A program made the translations under genes and the position numbers. From positions 2,851,001-2,915,000 of the forward strand of contig NZ_CP069370.1 in NCBI RefSeq assembly GCF_019623905.1: 64,000 nucleotides of DNA, given 5' to 3'. Origin of the DNA: Neotabrizicola shimadae (GTDB lineage Bacteria > Pseudomonadota > Alphaproteobacteria > Rhodobacterales > Rhodobacteraceae). Shown here piece by piece: positions 1 through 9,108 of this stretch. Below the pieces are notes generated by a model, which was given only the letters and a program-made list of their open reading frames with translations, had not been told where the DNA came from and made no database searches. Position 1 is the stretch's first letter. Each line of letters begins with the position of its first letter.

Positions 1-177
1 CCCTATCTGGCCCCCCCGCCGCACCGCGGCCGGCGCAACGAACCGGCCTATACCGCCTTCACCGCCAGGGTCGGTGCCCAGGTCTTCGGCCTGACCGAGG
101 CCGTATTCGCCGCCGCCACCTCGGCCAATTTCGACCGGCTCTTCACCAAGGCCGCAGGACAGGCGAAAGCCGCCTGA
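1..177 (+). CDS. tatD: TatD family hydrolase, C-terminal end (partial)
   Basis: The reading frame is open from the first base and ends at a TGA just before the next gene. The visible 58 residues contain the PYLAPPPHRGRRNEPAY stretch, which matches the conserved C-terminal block of TatD metal-dependent deoxyribonucleases (the Pro-His-Arg-Gly segment before the last helices). The start and the metal ligands lie outside the window. It ends 1 nt before the MBL-fold gene, so the two are probably co-transcribed, an arrangement I associate with this group of bacteria. Confidence 0.75.
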   Translation, partial: PYLAPPPHRGRRNEPAYTAFTARVGAQVFGLTEAVFAAATSANFDRLFTKAAGQAKAA

Positions 178-178
178 C

Positions 179-991
179 ATGGCCCAGCTCCGCTTCACCA
201 TCCTTGGCTGCGGCTCGTCGGGCGGGGTGCCGCGCCTTGGCGGCGACTGGGGCGTCTGCGACCCCACGAACCCGAAGAACCGCCGCCGCCGCTGCTCGAT
301 GCTGGTTGAACGCACGACCAGCGCCGGCACCACCCGCGTGCTGATCGACACCTCGCCCGACATGCGCGACCAGCTGCTCGATGCCGGTGTGGGCCGGCTG
401 GATGGCGTGATCTACACCCATTCCCATGCCGACCACATGCATGGCATCGACGACCTGCGCCAGATCGTGTTCAACATGCAGGAGCGCCTGCCGGTCTGGG
501 CCGATGGCCCCACGCAAGAGGCGCTGCTCTCGCGCTTCGGCTATGCCTTCGTCCAGCCACCCGGTTCGCCCTATCCCGCGATTCTCGACCTGCGCCAGCT
601 TGACGGGCCGGTCACGGTGGATGGCGTGGGCGGCGAAATCCGGCTGGAACCCTTCCGCGCCAACCACGGTACCATCGACGCGCTTGGCTTCCGCATTGGT
701 CCGCTCGCCTATCTGCCCGACGCGGTGGAAATCCCCGCCGAAAGCTGGCCGCACCTTGCCGGGCTCGACTGCTGGGTGGTCGATGCCCTGCGCCGGAAGC
801 CGCATCCCACCCATGCGCATCTCGCACTCACGCTGGACTGGATCGCCAGGGCGCGGCCGGCGCGCGCCGTGCTGACGAACATGCATGTGGACCTCGATTT
901 CGACCAGCTCGAAGCCGAACTTCCCGCCCATATCCGCCCCGCCCATGACGGAATGGTCATCGCCTACGACCTGCCCGACAGCGCGGCATGA
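179..991 (+). CDS. MBL-fold metallo-hydrolase (PhnP-like)
   Basis: A 270-residue metallo-beta-lactamase fold hydrolase. The zinc-binding HSHADH motif is at about residues 81-86, preceded by a hydrophobic strand ending in an aspartate (VLIDTSPD) as expected. The N-terminal GCGSSGGVPRLGGDWG segment is typical of the PhnP/RNase Z-like subgroup that acts on phosphodiesters. It sits directly after tatD and overlaps the next gene by 4 nt (ATGA), so it is probably translationally coupled. The actual substrate cannot be read from the sequence; cyclic phosphodiester cleavage is a family-based guess. Confidence 0.85.
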   Translation: MAQLRFTILGCGSSGGVPRLGGDWGVCDPTNPKNRRRRCSMLVERTTSAGTTRVLIDTSPDMRDQLLDAGVGRLDGVIYTHSHADHMHGIDDLRQIVFNMQERLPVWADGPTQEALLSRFGYAFVQPPGSPYPAILDLRQLDGPVTVDGVGGEIRLEPFRANHGTIDALGFRIGPLAYLPDAVEIPAESWPHLAGLDCWVVDALRRKPHPTHAHLALTLDWIARARPARAVLTNMHVDLDFDQLEAELPAHIRPAHDGMVIAYDLPDSAA

Positions 992-1926
992 GCGCCCTTC
1001 TCGACGTCATCCTGCCGGTCTTTCTCATCATCGGCTTTGGCTGGGCCGCAGCGCGTGGCGGGCTCATCACCGAAGCCGGCATCGACGGCGTGATGCGCTT
1101 TTCCCAGAACTTCGCCCTTCCCTGTCTCTTGTTTCGCAACATGGCCGGGCTAGACCTGCGCACCGCCTTCGATCCGGGCCTGATGATCTCGTTCTACGGC
1201 GGCGCCTTCGCCGGCTTTGCCGCGGGCTTCTTCGGCGCGCGGCTCCTGTTCAACCGGCCCATGACGGATTCCATCGCCATCGGCTTCGCCTGCCTGTTCT
1301 CGAACTCCCTGCTTCTGGGCCTTGCCATCACCGAACGCGCCTATGGCCCCGAGGCTCTGGCCGGCAACTACGCCATCATCGCGCTGCACTCGCCCTTCCT
1401 TTACGGCACCGGCATCACGATGATGGAGCTTGCCCGCTCGCGCGGGCTGGGGCTCGGCCCCTCTGCGATGATGCGCCAGACCCTGCGCGCGATCTTCACG
1501 CAGCCCCTTGTGGTGGGTATTTCGCTCGGCTTCCTGTTGAACCTCTCGGGCCTGCCCCTGCCCGGCATCGCAGCCGCCGCGCTCGACATGATGGGACGCG
1601 CCGCCATTCCGGCGGCGCTCTTCGGGCTGGGCGGCGTGCTGTTTCGCTACCGCCCCGAAGGTGACACCCGCACGATCCTGTGGATCTGCTTCTGTTCGCT
1701 GGTGCTGCATCCCGCCGTGACCTTCGGCCTCGGCCGTTTCGTCTTCAACCTGCCCGTGCCCGGCCTGCGCTCGGCCACCGTCACCGCCGCCATGCCGCCG
1801 GGGGTGAATGCCTATCTCTTCGCCCACATGTATGGCGTGGCCAAGCGCGTCACGGCCTCCGCCGTGCTGGTCGCCACCGCGCTGGCGCTCTTCACCGCCG
1901 CCGTCTGGCTGCACCTGCTGCCCTAG
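988..1926 (+). CDS. AEC family transporter (auxin efflux carrier-like permease)
   Basis: A 312-residue inner-membrane protein made of about ten hydrophobic helices in two halves, matching the size and pattern of the auxin efflux carrier (AEC) family. Proteins of this family export or import small organic acids such as malate. It starts inside the last codons of the MBL-fold gene (ATGA overlap). The following 110 bases carry a three-block palindromic element that belongs to the convergent neighbour. The transported substrate is not deducible. Confidence 0.85.
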   Translation: MSALLDVILPVFLIIGFGWAAARGGLITEAGIDGVMRFSQNFALPCLLFRNMAGLDLRTAFDPGLMISFYGGAFAGFAAGFFGARLLFNRPMTDSIAIGFACLFSNSLLLGLAITERAYGPEALAGNYAIIALHSPFLYGTGITMMELARSRGLGLGPSAMMRQTLRAIFTQPLVVGISLGFLLNLSGLPLPGIAAAALDMMGRAAIPAALFGLGGVLFRYRPEGDTRTILWICFCSLVLHPAVTFGLGRFVFNLPVPGLRSATVTAAMPPGVNAYLFAHMYGVAKRVTASAVLVATALALFTAAVWLHLLP

Positions 1927-1964
1927 CCGCATCTTCGCGCGAGGGCCGCCTCCTTCGGACAATT

Positions 1965-2038
1965 GTTAAGTCCAAGTTAATGCGCGCCGGCAACCCATTG
2001 AAATATATAGGCCCGAGCAAGCGTCCGAGCTCGGACGC
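1965..2038 (-). repeat. Three-block intergenic palindromic element, copy 1
   Basis: Read on the minus strand, the element begins at the stop codon of the EamA gene with the perfect palindrome GCGTCCGAGCTCGGACGC (2021-2038). Then come 20 nt, CAATGGGTT (1992-2000), 12 nt, and TAACTTGGACTTAAC (1965-1979). The same blocks with identical spacing follow prpE, and the first two follow mtaB. The palindrome could form a hairpin, but there is no clear T-run, so a simple terminator role is not certain. Confidence 0.8.
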
Positions 2039-2947
2039 CTAGGTCTCGGCCCTGGCCCGGACCGCGATCATCACCCCGGCCAGGGTGATCAGCCCCATCC
2101 CCAGCACCGCCAGGGGCGTCAGGGTCTCGGACCAGATCACCCAGCCCCAGAAGGCCGAGGCCGGCAGGATCACATATTCAAAGACCGCCACCCGGCTGGC
2201 CGAGGCGATCTGATAGGCCCGGATCATCAGCCCCACCCCCAGAAGCGACCCGGCCGCCTGCACGAAGGTCCAGAACCAGAAGGCCCCCGAAGGCACCACA
2301 GCCCCCCGCTGCACGAACCCCGCCGCCCCCTCCGGCACCGCCACCGGCGCCAGGTGAAGCACGGCCAGCCCGATGACCCCCAGGATCCCCAAGGCCACGA
2401 AGAACCCCGCCAGCAAGACCTCCGCCCGCTCCTGCCCGCACCACCGCCGGGTCGCGATGTTCCCCATGGCATAGAGGGCCCCCGCCGCCACCGGCAGCAC
2501 CGCCGCGACCGACGCGCCCGCCATGGCCGAAGGCCCCAGCACCAGGATCACCCCCACGAACCCCACCGCCACCGCGATGATCCGCACCGGCCCGATCGCC
2601 TCGCCATATACGAACCGCGAGATCAGCAGGACAAAGATCGGCGCCGTGAACAGCCCCGCCGCCACCTGCGCCACCGGCAGGAAGGCCAGCGCCCCGAAAT
2701 AGATCAGCATGGCCAGCCCATGGATCGCCGACCGCGCCGCCACCGCCTTCACCGAAACCGGCCGCAGCCGCAGCCCGAACGGCACCGCCACCGCGCCCAG
2801 GATCACCATCGCCATGACCGACCGCGTGGCATGGAACTGCCAAAGCCCCGCCTCGGCCGCAATGACCCGGACATAGTTGTCTGTGAAGCCTATGATGACG
2901 GCATAGACCAGGATCAGGCCGGCGGCGGCTAGGGTTCTGTCGGGCAC
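2039..2947 (-). CDS. EamA/DMT family transporter
   Basis: A drug/metabolite-transporter superfamily permease of 302 residues with ten predicted membrane helices in two EamA repeats. The frame stays open well upstream, but the first conserved helix (LAAAGLILVYAVIIG) begins shortly after a GTG at 2945-2947 that has an AGGAA ribosome-binding site 6-7 nt before it. I chose that start because longer versions would add an N-tail with no family resemblance and overlap the divergent acyl-CoA synthetase. The substrate is unknown. The gene is convergent with the AEC permease. Confidence 0.85.
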   Translation of the reverse strand: MPDRTLAAAGLILVYAVIIGFTDNYVRVIAAEAGLWQFHATRSVMAMVILGAVAVPFGLRLRPVSVKAVAARSAIHGLAMLIYFGALAFLPVAQVAAGLFTAPIFVLLISRFVYGEAIGPVRIIAVAVGFVGVILVLGPSAMAGASVAAVLPVAAGALYAMGNIATRRWCGQERAEVLLAGFFVALGILGVIGLAVLHLAPVAVPEGAAGFVQRGAVVPSGAFWFWTFVQAAGSLLGVGLMIRAYQIASASRVAVFEYVILPASAFWGWVIWSETLTPLAVLGMGLITLAGVMIAVRARAET

Positions 2948-3043
2948 GGGCGTTCCTGCGTCTTGTCCAGTCTTCCCTTGTCCTTCAACCCTGCTAACGT
3001 CCCCTCCGCGCGCCGGAAAACGACATCTCACGGGGAGGGACGC

Positions 3044-4669
3044 ATGGGTTGGCTGGCAGACGAAACGGGACTGGAAAAATGCGCGGCCAACCATGTGCCG
3101 CTGACGCCCCTTTCTCTCCTTCGTCGCGCGGCCGACATCCACGCCAACCGTACCGCAGTGGTCTGGAAGTCGACCCGCAGGACCTATGACGAATACGCCG
3201 CCCGCGTCTCGTGCCTAGCCTCGGCCCTTGGCGCGCGCGGCGTGCAGCCGGGCGATGTCGTCGCCACGCTCTTGCCCAACATCCCCGCCCAGGCCGAGGC
3301 GCATTTCGGTGTACCCGCCTGCGGCGCCGTGCTGAACACCATCAACACCCGGCTCGACGTGGACACTGTGGCTTATATCTTCGGCCATGCCGGGGCAAAG
3401 CTGGTGATCTGCGATAGTGCCCTGATCCCGCTGGCCGAGGCCGCCATCGCCGCGATGGAGGGGCCAGCGCCACAGATCGTGGAGGTGGTGGACGAGGGCT
3501 TCACCGCGAGCGGCCGCTACCTGACCTATGAGGACCTGCTGGCCGAGGGACATCCCGGCGCCGCCTGGAAGATGCCCGAGGACGAGTGGGAATCCATCGC
3601 CATCAACTACACGTCGGGCACGACCGGCCGACCGAAGGGCGTGGTCTACCACCACCGCGGTGCCTACCTCTCCACCATGGCCAACGCCATCGCCTGGCGG
3701 ATGACGCTGTTCCCGGTCTACCTCACGATTGTGCCGCTGTTCCACTGCAACGGCTGGTGCCACGCCTGGATGCTGCCGATGCTGGGTGGCACGCTGGTCT
3801 GCTGCCGAGACATCACTGCCAAGGCGATCTACGACGCCATTGCCGACGAAGGCGTCACCCATTTCGGCGGCGCACCCATCGTGTTGAACACCATCGTCAA
3901 CGCGAAGGAAGAGGACCGGCGCCCGTTCCGTCAGATCGTCGAAGTCTTTACCGCCGGGGCGCCACCGCCCGCGGCGACGCTGGCCGCCTTTGAACCGCTT
4001 GGATTCAACGTCACCCAGGTCTATGGCTTGACCGAGACCTACGGCCCCGCGACCGAATGCCTTTGGCAACCCGAATGGGAAGCAAGTTTCGGGCCCGAAC
4101 GAGCCGAACTCAAGGCGCGCACCGGTGTGGCCATGGCCATGCTGGAAGATGCCGAAGTGCAAGACAGCCGAGGGCATCCCGTTCCGCGCGACGCGCATCA
4201 CCTGGGCGAGATCGCAATGCGTGGCAACATGGTGATGAAGGGCTACTACAAGAACCCCACAGCCACCGCCGAAGCCTTCAGGGGCGGCTGGTTCCATTCC
4301 GGCGACATCGCCTTCCAGCACCCTGACGGGTACATCAAGATCACCGACCGGGCGAAGGACATCATCATCTCGGGCGGCGAGAATGTGTCATCGGTCGAGG
4401 TTGAGGACGTGCTGATGAAGCACCCTGCCGTGCTGTTGTGTGCAGTCGTCGCCAAGCCGGACGAAAAGTGGGGCGAGGTGCCCTGCGCCTTTGTGGAGTT
4501 GAAGCCGTCGGCCAAAGTGACGGAGTCGGAGCTTATCGCGCATTGCCGCAGCAGACTCGCCGGGTTCAAGACGCCGAAGCTGGTGGTGTTCCAGGAATTG
4601 CCCAAGACTTCGACGGGCAAGATCCAGAAATTCGAGCTTCGGGCGGTTGCCAAGCTGATCGGGTCGTGA
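3044..4669 (+). CDS. Acyl-CoA synthetase (AMP-forming, ANL superfamily)
   Basis: A 541-residue AMP-forming ligase that activates a carboxylic acid as acyl-AMP and then acyl-CoA. The phosphate-binding loop YTSGTTGRPKG lies near residue 190, YGLTETYG in the middle, SGGENVSS near the hinge, and the C-terminal catalytic lysine in PKTSTGKIQK. The start at 3044 has a GGGGAGGGA ribosome-binding site; an upstream in-frame start at 2963 lacks one and would overlap the divergent transporter. The sequence resembles medium-chain or fatty acyl-CoA ligases of Rhodobacterales, but I cannot assign the acid. Confidence 0.85.
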   Translation: MGWLADETGLEKCAANHVPLTPLSLLRRAADIHANRTAVVWKSTRRTYDEYAARVSCLASALGARGVQPGDVVATLLPNIPAQAEAHFGVPACGAVLNTINTRLDVDTVAYIFGHAGAKLVICDSALIPLAEAAIAAMEGPAPQIVEVVDEGFTASGRYLTYEDLLAEGHPGAAWKMPEDEWESIAINYTSGTTGRPKGVVYHHRGAYLSTMANAIAWRMTLFPVYLTIVPLFHCNGWCHAWMLPMLGGTLVCCRDITAKAIYDAIADEGVTHFGGAPIVLNTIVNAKEEDRRPFRQIVEVFTAGAPPPAATLAAFEPLGFNVTQVYGLTETYGPATECLWQPEWEASFGPERAELKARTGVAMAMLEDAEVQDSRGHPVPRDAHHLGEIAMRGNMVMKGYYKNPTATAEAFRGGWFHSGDIAFQHPDGYIKITDRAKDIIISGGENVSSVEVEDVLMKHPAVLLCAVVAKPDEKWGEVPCAFVELKPSAKVTESELIAHCRSRLAGFKTPKLVVFQELPKTSTGKIQKFELRAVAKLIGS

Positions 4670-4729
4670 TTGTGGCAGGCGCCGGCCTCGTCTAGGGTCG
4701 GTACAGGTGTGTGCAAGGCCGGCCAGGGG

Positions 4730-5758
4730 ATGACGGCACTCAAGAAGTATCAGCGGCTGGAATGCCCGGGCCTTTGGCGCGAAACGGCACTGGCGCAACG
4801 GCGCGAGGTCGTCGTGGGCTTTCGCGAGGCAACACTGGTGCTGGCCGATCCGCGCACCGATATCGCCCTTACGCAGTGGTCGCTGCCCGCAATTCAGCGC
4901 CTGAATCCGGGCGAGGAGCCTGCGATCTATGCCCCCGCGCCGGACTCGCCGGAAACGCTGGAGATCGAAGAACCGGAGATGGTGGTCGCGCTGGAGACGG
5001 TGCGCGGTGTCGTGGAGCGCGCCCAGTCCCGACCCGGCCGGTTGCGGGGCATGGTGGTGGCTGGTGGCACGGCTCTGATCGTGCTTGTAGGTCTGTTCTG
5101 GTTGCCCGGCGCGCTTGCCAGCCACACGGCCTCGGCCCTGCCCGAAGCTACGCGGGCCGAAATCGGGATGGCGGCGCTGGCCGATCTGTCGCGCCTGACG
5201 GGTGCGCCCTGCGATGCACCGCTTGGCGTTCGTGCGGCCGAGAAGCTTTCTGATCGGCTTTTCGGGCCGGAAGGCCCGCGCATTCTGATCCTGCCAGACG
5301 GCCTGTCCGGCCCAGCCAGCCTACCCGGTGGGCTGATCCTATTGCCTCGGTCGGCGGTTGAGGACGCCGACGGTCCGGAACGGGCGGCGGGCCTGGCCCT
5401 GGTTCAGGCCATCCTGGACGAAGAACAGGACCCGATGGTGCCCGTGCTGCGCCAGGCGGGGACCGTTGCGACCTTTCGGCTGCTGACGTCTGGCCGATTG
5501 GACCCGAATTCGCTTCACGGTCTGGGCGAAGTGTTGCTGCGAGCCCAGACTCCGGGCGTGGTGCCTGTCGATCCCGAAGTTCTGCTGCCCAGGTTCGAGG
5601 CGGCCGGGGTTCCGTCTTCGGCCTATGCCTATGCTCTGGACCCCACTGGCGAGACAACGCTGACCCTGATCGAGGCTGATCCGTTCAAGGGCTCTCCGCC
5701 GGATTTGCTCATTCCGGATGGCGACTGGATCAGCCTTCAGGCGATCTGCGGTTCCTGA
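4730..5758 (+). CDS. Membrane-anchored protein resembling a degenerate M48-like peptidase
   Basis: A protein of about 342 residues, not recognised as a characterised family. A soluble N-terminal part of about 100 residues carries an acidic stretch. A single membrane helix follows near residues 105-125 (GTALIVLVGLFWLPGALA), then a C-terminal domain of about 220 residues. That domain has the order seen in M48-type metallopeptidases (ILILPDG, then GGLILLPRSAV, then a helix of the HExxH position), but the helix reads AGLALVQAIL with no HExxH. It may therefore be a non-catalytic relative. The start at 4730 is preceded closely by AGGGG; the frame is also open to 4670. It lies just after the acyl-CoA synthetase. 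Confidence 0.6.
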   Translation: MTALKKYQRLECPGLWRETALAQRREVVVGFREATLVLADPRTDIALTQWSLPAIQRLNPGEEPAIYAPAPDSPETLEIEEPEMVVALETVRGVVERAQSRPGRLRGMVVAGGTALIVLVGLFWLPGALASHTASALPEATRAEIGMAALADLSRLTGAPCDAPLGVRAAEKLSDRLFGPEGPRILILPDGLSGPASLPGGLILLPRSAVEDADGPERAAGLALVQAILDEEQDPMVPVLRQAGTVATFRLLTSGRLDPNSLHGLGEVLLRAQTPGVVPVDPEVLLPRFEAAGVPSSAYAYALDPTGETTLTLIEADPFKGSPPDLLIPDGDWISLQAICGS

Positions 5759-5775
5759 CGGGCCCCCAAAGGAAA

Positions 5776-5798
5776 GGCCCCCGGTTGATCCGGGGGCC
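5776..5798. terminator. Bidirectional terminator-like hairpin
   Basis: A 9-bp perfect GC stem (GGCCCCCGG and its complement) with a 5-nt loop lies between two convergent genes and could stop transcription from both sides. It is followed on the plus strand by a T-containing but not pure T tract. Confidence 0.65.
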
Positions 5799-5834
5799 AA
5801 GTCTTGTTCTGCCCTGTTGGTTGGTCTGCCTGGA

Positions 5835-7355
5835 CTAACGGAGGTAGGCGTCGCCGAAGCCTGCACCGCGCGCGACCGAAAGCGCACGCTGCGCCTCGGC
5901 TGTGCTGGCGAAGGGACCGGCCAGCACGATCTGAAGCGACTTGCCGTTGCGGGTGGTTTTCGAGGTCGCAACCGGCAGGCCGAGGGAAGAGAGCTTTTCT
6001 GCCGCGCCCGACGCATTGGCCGGCACTCCGAAGGTGCCGATCTGCACATAGCGCGGGCCGGCAACGACCGGCGCGGCGGCTTCGGGTATGGACCGGGTCG
6101 ACACCGTGACCTGCGGCGCCACAGCTTTGGCAGACCGCGACGAAACGGTCACGGCACCAGCGGGCGGCGGAACATATGGCTTGGTCTGCACCACAGGCTC
6201 GGCCGGCACCGTGCGGGTCCAGACCTGATCTTGCTGCGCCCAGCCTTCGGCGGTGCCCTTGCCACGATTGGGGTTCAACCGGTCATCCGTCCAAGCGCGC
6301 TTGTAACCCGGCGGAAGCGGGGGCATGGCATCGGCCGTCGCGACCTGCGTTCCGGCGGCTGGCGCGCGCGGTGCAGCAGCCCTTGCGGTTGTGCCCGCGG
6401 TGCTTGCGCCCTGACGGGGCGAGATCGACGGCGCCAGTCCTGCGCCAGGCGGATAGGTCGGCGCAGCGGCGTAGACGATGGGCTGCGATCCGGGTGTACA
6501 CAGCAGAGCCGTCCCACCGGTGGTCAGCTTGACCCTCATCAGAACAGGCATGGAAGCCGGGCAGGCCACCTGGCCCGGTCCAGGCCCGCCCGTGGATATG
6601 ACGCGTGCCGGCACGCTTTGTGCCGGAAGGGCGGCTGCAGCCGGCGCGGCCACCGGCACGACAGCTGGCGCCGGCCTTGCCGCCGGGGCGGGGGGAGGTG
6701 CGCTAGCCACGACGACCGGGGCGGGCGCAGCGGCGGAAGACTTGCGCGAGAAACACTTCAGCACGTCACGCCCATCTGCCCGGGTTTCCAACCGTCCATA
6801 GGGCGCATTGGGCGGACAGCCCGGCGTGGCGTCGGCCAGGACCACGGGCGCAGCAGGTGCAGGCTTTGCAGCGGGGGCCGGGGCGCTGGCAACCGCAACC
6901 GGCGCGGGTGCTGCCGACGCTGCCTTGCGCGTGGAGCATTTCAGCACTTCGCTGCCGTCGGCGCGGGTTTCCTGCCGACCGTAAGGGGCATTGGCAGGGC
7001 AACCCGGCGTGGCGCCGGCAACCACGGCGGGCGCCGCTGCGGCAGCGGCAGGCGCTTGCGGCGCCGAAGCGACGGCAACGTCGGGCGCCACCGGCACGGG
7101 TTCACGCGCGCCGAAGGTGGGCGGGTAGCCGCACATCACCTTGCGGTTCGCCCCGACCCGAGGGATCCAGTTGGTCGTCCCGCCGACACCCGCCCGCATG
7201 AAGATGCAGCCGCGGCTGTCAACGAATTGATCGCCCTTGAAACTGGCAGGGGGCACTTCCTTGGGGCCGCCGATCTGTGCCAGCGTCTGGGCAGATACCG
7301 CTGAAGTTGCGGCAAGTGTCACGCAAAGCGCGACGGACAACAGATCCCGAAGCAT
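5835..7355 (-). CDS. Secreted SPOR-domain protein with cysteine-bracketed repeats
   Basis: About 506 residues. An N-terminal signal peptide (MLRDLLSVALCVTLAATSAVSAQ) is followed by four cysteine-pair modules at about residues 50-75, 119-140, 180-201 and 265-286. The middle two are near-repeats (PGCP.NAPYGR.ETRADG...LKC). Long Ala/Pro linkers join them. The last roughly 75 residues form a SPOR domain (YVQIGTFG...GPFAS..EA), which in other proteins binds denuded septal peptidoglycan. It is probably periplasmic and involved in cell division or envelope structure, an inference from SPOR. The start at 7355 is preferred over 7385 because it begins the signal peptide and has a GGGG site upstream. 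Confidence 0.8.
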   Translation of the reverse strand: MLRDLLSVALCVTLAATSAVSAQTLAQIGGPKEVPPASFKGDQFVDSRGCIFMRAGVGGTTNWIPRVGANRKVMCGYPPTFGAREPVPVAPDVAVASAPQAPAAAAAAPAVVAGATPGCPANAPYGRQETRADGSEVLKCSTRKAASAAPAPVAVASAPAPAAKPAPAAPVVLADATPGCPPNAPYGRLETRADGRDVLKCFSRKSSAAAPAPVVVASAPPPAPAARPAPAVVPVAAPAAAALPAQSVPARVISTGGPGPGQVACPASMPVLMRVKLTTGGTALLCTPGSQPIVYAAAPTYPPGAGLAPSISPRQGASTAGTTARAAAPRAPAAGTQVATADAMPPLPPGYKRAWTDDRLNPNRGKGTAEGWAQQDQVWTRTVPAEPVVQTKPYVPPPAGAVTVSSRSAKAVAPQVTVSTRSIPEAAAPVVAGPRYVQIGTFGVPANASGAAEKLSSLGLPVATSKTTRNGKSLQIVLAGPFASTAEAQRALSVARGAGFGDAYLR

Positions 7356-7421
7356 GCCAGCACCCCATATGCTTTCACGCAGCATGGGGCAGGATTGTTT
7401 CCAAGTAAAGTGGCTTGGGCT

Positions 7422-8054
7422 CTATTTAGTGCCGAACATGCGGTCACCCGCATCCCCTAGGCCAGGGACAATATATCCATGATCATTGAGATGGCTGTCC
7501 ACAGCTGCTGTGATGATCGGAACGTCAGGATGCGCCTCTTTCATCCTTTGAACCCCCTCGGGCGCCGCCAGCAGGCAAAGAAAGCGGATGTTGCGCGCTC
7601 CGGATTGTTTCAGAAGATCAACGGCTGCCGCCGATGAATTGCCGGTGGCCAGCATGGGATCGACAACTATGGCGAGCCGGTCCTCCATCTGCGTCGGCAG
7701 CTTGCAGTAGTACTGAACCGGCTGAAGCGTGGCCGGATCGCGGTAGAGCCCTACGAAGCCGACGCGTGCCGCCGGGATCAGTTCCAGGATGCCATCCAGC
7801 AGGCCGTTGCCCGCCCGCAGGATCGACACCAGCGTCAGCTTCTTGCCCTCGATGGTGGGGGCGTCCATCTCGCACAGCGGCGTTTCGATGCGAATGGTGG
7901 TCATGTCAAGCTCGCGCGTGACTTCGTACGCCAGAAGCAGGCTGATCTCGCGCAAGAGGCGCCGGAAGCTGGCAGTGGACGTCGATTTGTCTCGCATCAG
8001 CGTCAGCTTGTGCTGCACCAGCGGATGGGAAACGACGGTCAGGTGTTCACGCAT
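7422..8054 (-). CDS. upp: Uracil phosphoribosyltransferase
   Basis: A 210-residue enzyme, the usual length, that makes UMP from uracil and PRPP. The PRPP-binding loop DPMLATGNS and the uracil-binding C-terminus ([11 protein letters not shown]) are visible. The start at 8054 overlaps the end of add by 8 nt, so it is the last gene of the cdd-deoA-deoB-add-upp operon and recycles uracil released by upstream steps. Confidence 0.95.
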   Translation of the reverse strand: MREHLTVVSHPLVQHKLTLMRDKSTSTASFRRLLREISLLLAYEVTRELDMTTIRIETPLCEMDAPTIEGKKLTLVSILRAGNGLLDGILELIPAARVGFVGLYRDPATLQPVQYYCKLPTQMEDRLAIVVDPMLATGNSSAAAVDLLKQSGARNIRFLCLLAAPEGVQRMKEAHPDVPIITAAVDSHLNDHGYIVPGLGDAGDRMFGTK

Positions 8055-9033
8055 TTGCAGCCTCCAGTCTTTTCGCGATCTTCGACCGGGTATCGGTATC
8101 GCAGAAGGCCGCGTCAAGCGCCGTGCGGTTCAGCGTCGCGAAGACGCTGTCATCCCAGTCGAAGGCATCCGACAGCATGTCGTACTCGCGCGCCATGGTG
8201 GTGTGGAAGAAGGGCGGGTCATCGGTCGAGACGGTGACTTTCACCCCGCGATCGAACAGCTTGCCGATGGGATGGGCGCGGAAGGTGGGCCAGATGCCGA
8301 GCGCCACGTTGGAACCGGGGCAGACCTCCAGCACCGTGCCGCGTTCAGCCAGTTCGTCGACCAAGGCGAGGTCCTCGATGGCCCGCACGCCATGACCGAT
8401 GCGTTCCGGGTTCAGGTCATGCAGTGCGGCGCGCACGCTTTCGGGCCCGCCCCATTCGCCGGCATGGGCAGTGATGCGCAACCCCGCCTCGCGTGCGCAG
8501 TCGAAAGCCCAGAGGAAATCCTTTGGCTGCAACACCTTCTCGTCGCCAGCGATACCAAAGCCGGTGATCCAGTCCCCCGCCGTCTCTGCCGCGCAGACCG
8601 CAGTTTCGCGCGCCTTGTCAGGGCCGAAATGCCGGATGCAGGTGATGATGCCCCGCAAGGTGATGCCCATCTGGCGCTCGGCCTGGTCGGCGGCATCCCG
8701 GATGGCGTGCAGGTATTCCTTCCACGCGCCCACATCCCGCCCGCCGCAGAAGTCGGGCGACAGGAAGGTTTCGGAGTAGACTACGCCATTGGCGGCGCTT
8801 TCTTCCAGCACGGCAAGGGTCAACCGCCTGTAGTCCTCGGGCGTCTGCAGGGTCGAGGTCGCCGCCTCGTAGACCTTCAGGAAATCCCAGAAATCGGTGA
8901 AGCGATAGCTTCCGTCGGGGTTGAACAAGCCCGACAGATCCATGTGCTTTTCCTGCGCCAGGCCGCGGATGAAGGCGGGCGGCGCTGCGCCTTCGAGATG
9001 AAGGTGGAGTTCGATCTTCGGCATTGATTTCAT
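8047..9033 (-). CDS. add: Adenosine deaminase
   Basis: A 328-residue metal-dependent deaminase converting adenosine to inosine. The zinc site HLHLEGA is near the N-terminus, followed by a catalytic-region histidine in AHAGE, a later GHG(V)R and STDDPP near the C-terminus, in the order typical of ADA. The start (MKSMPKIE) is supported by AGAGG about 8 nt upstream. It lies in the nucleoside salvage operon between deoB and upp. Family members can also act on adenine, so the exact substrate is inferred from the operon. Confidence 0.88.
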   Translation of the reverse strand: MKSMPKIELHLHLEGAAPPAFIRGLAQEKHMDLSGLFNPDGSYRFTDFWDFLKVYEAATSTLQTPEDYRRLTLAVLEESAANGVVYSETFLSPDFCGGRDVGAWKEYLHAIRDAADQAERQMGITLRGIITCIRHFGPDKARETAVCAAETAGDWITGFGIAGDEKVLQPKDFLWAFDCAREAGLRITAHAGEWGGPESVRAALHDLNPERIGHGVRAIEDLALVDELAERGTVLEVCPGSNVALGIWPTFRAHPIGKLFDRGVKVTVSTDDPPFFHTTMAREYDMLSDAFDWDDSVFATLNRTALDAAFCDTDTRSKIAKRLEAANA

Positions 9034-9108
9034 GCGCGGTGCCTCTTGCAAGCAGGCGGGGGTTCCAAACCCCCGCCCCCCGTGGGATGTTTCCAGACAG
9101 AAAGTGAC

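Noticed and set aside
5718..7304. A 528-residue plus-strand frame
   Set aside because: Antisense to the SPOR protein gene, whose signal peptide and SPOR domain establish the real strand.
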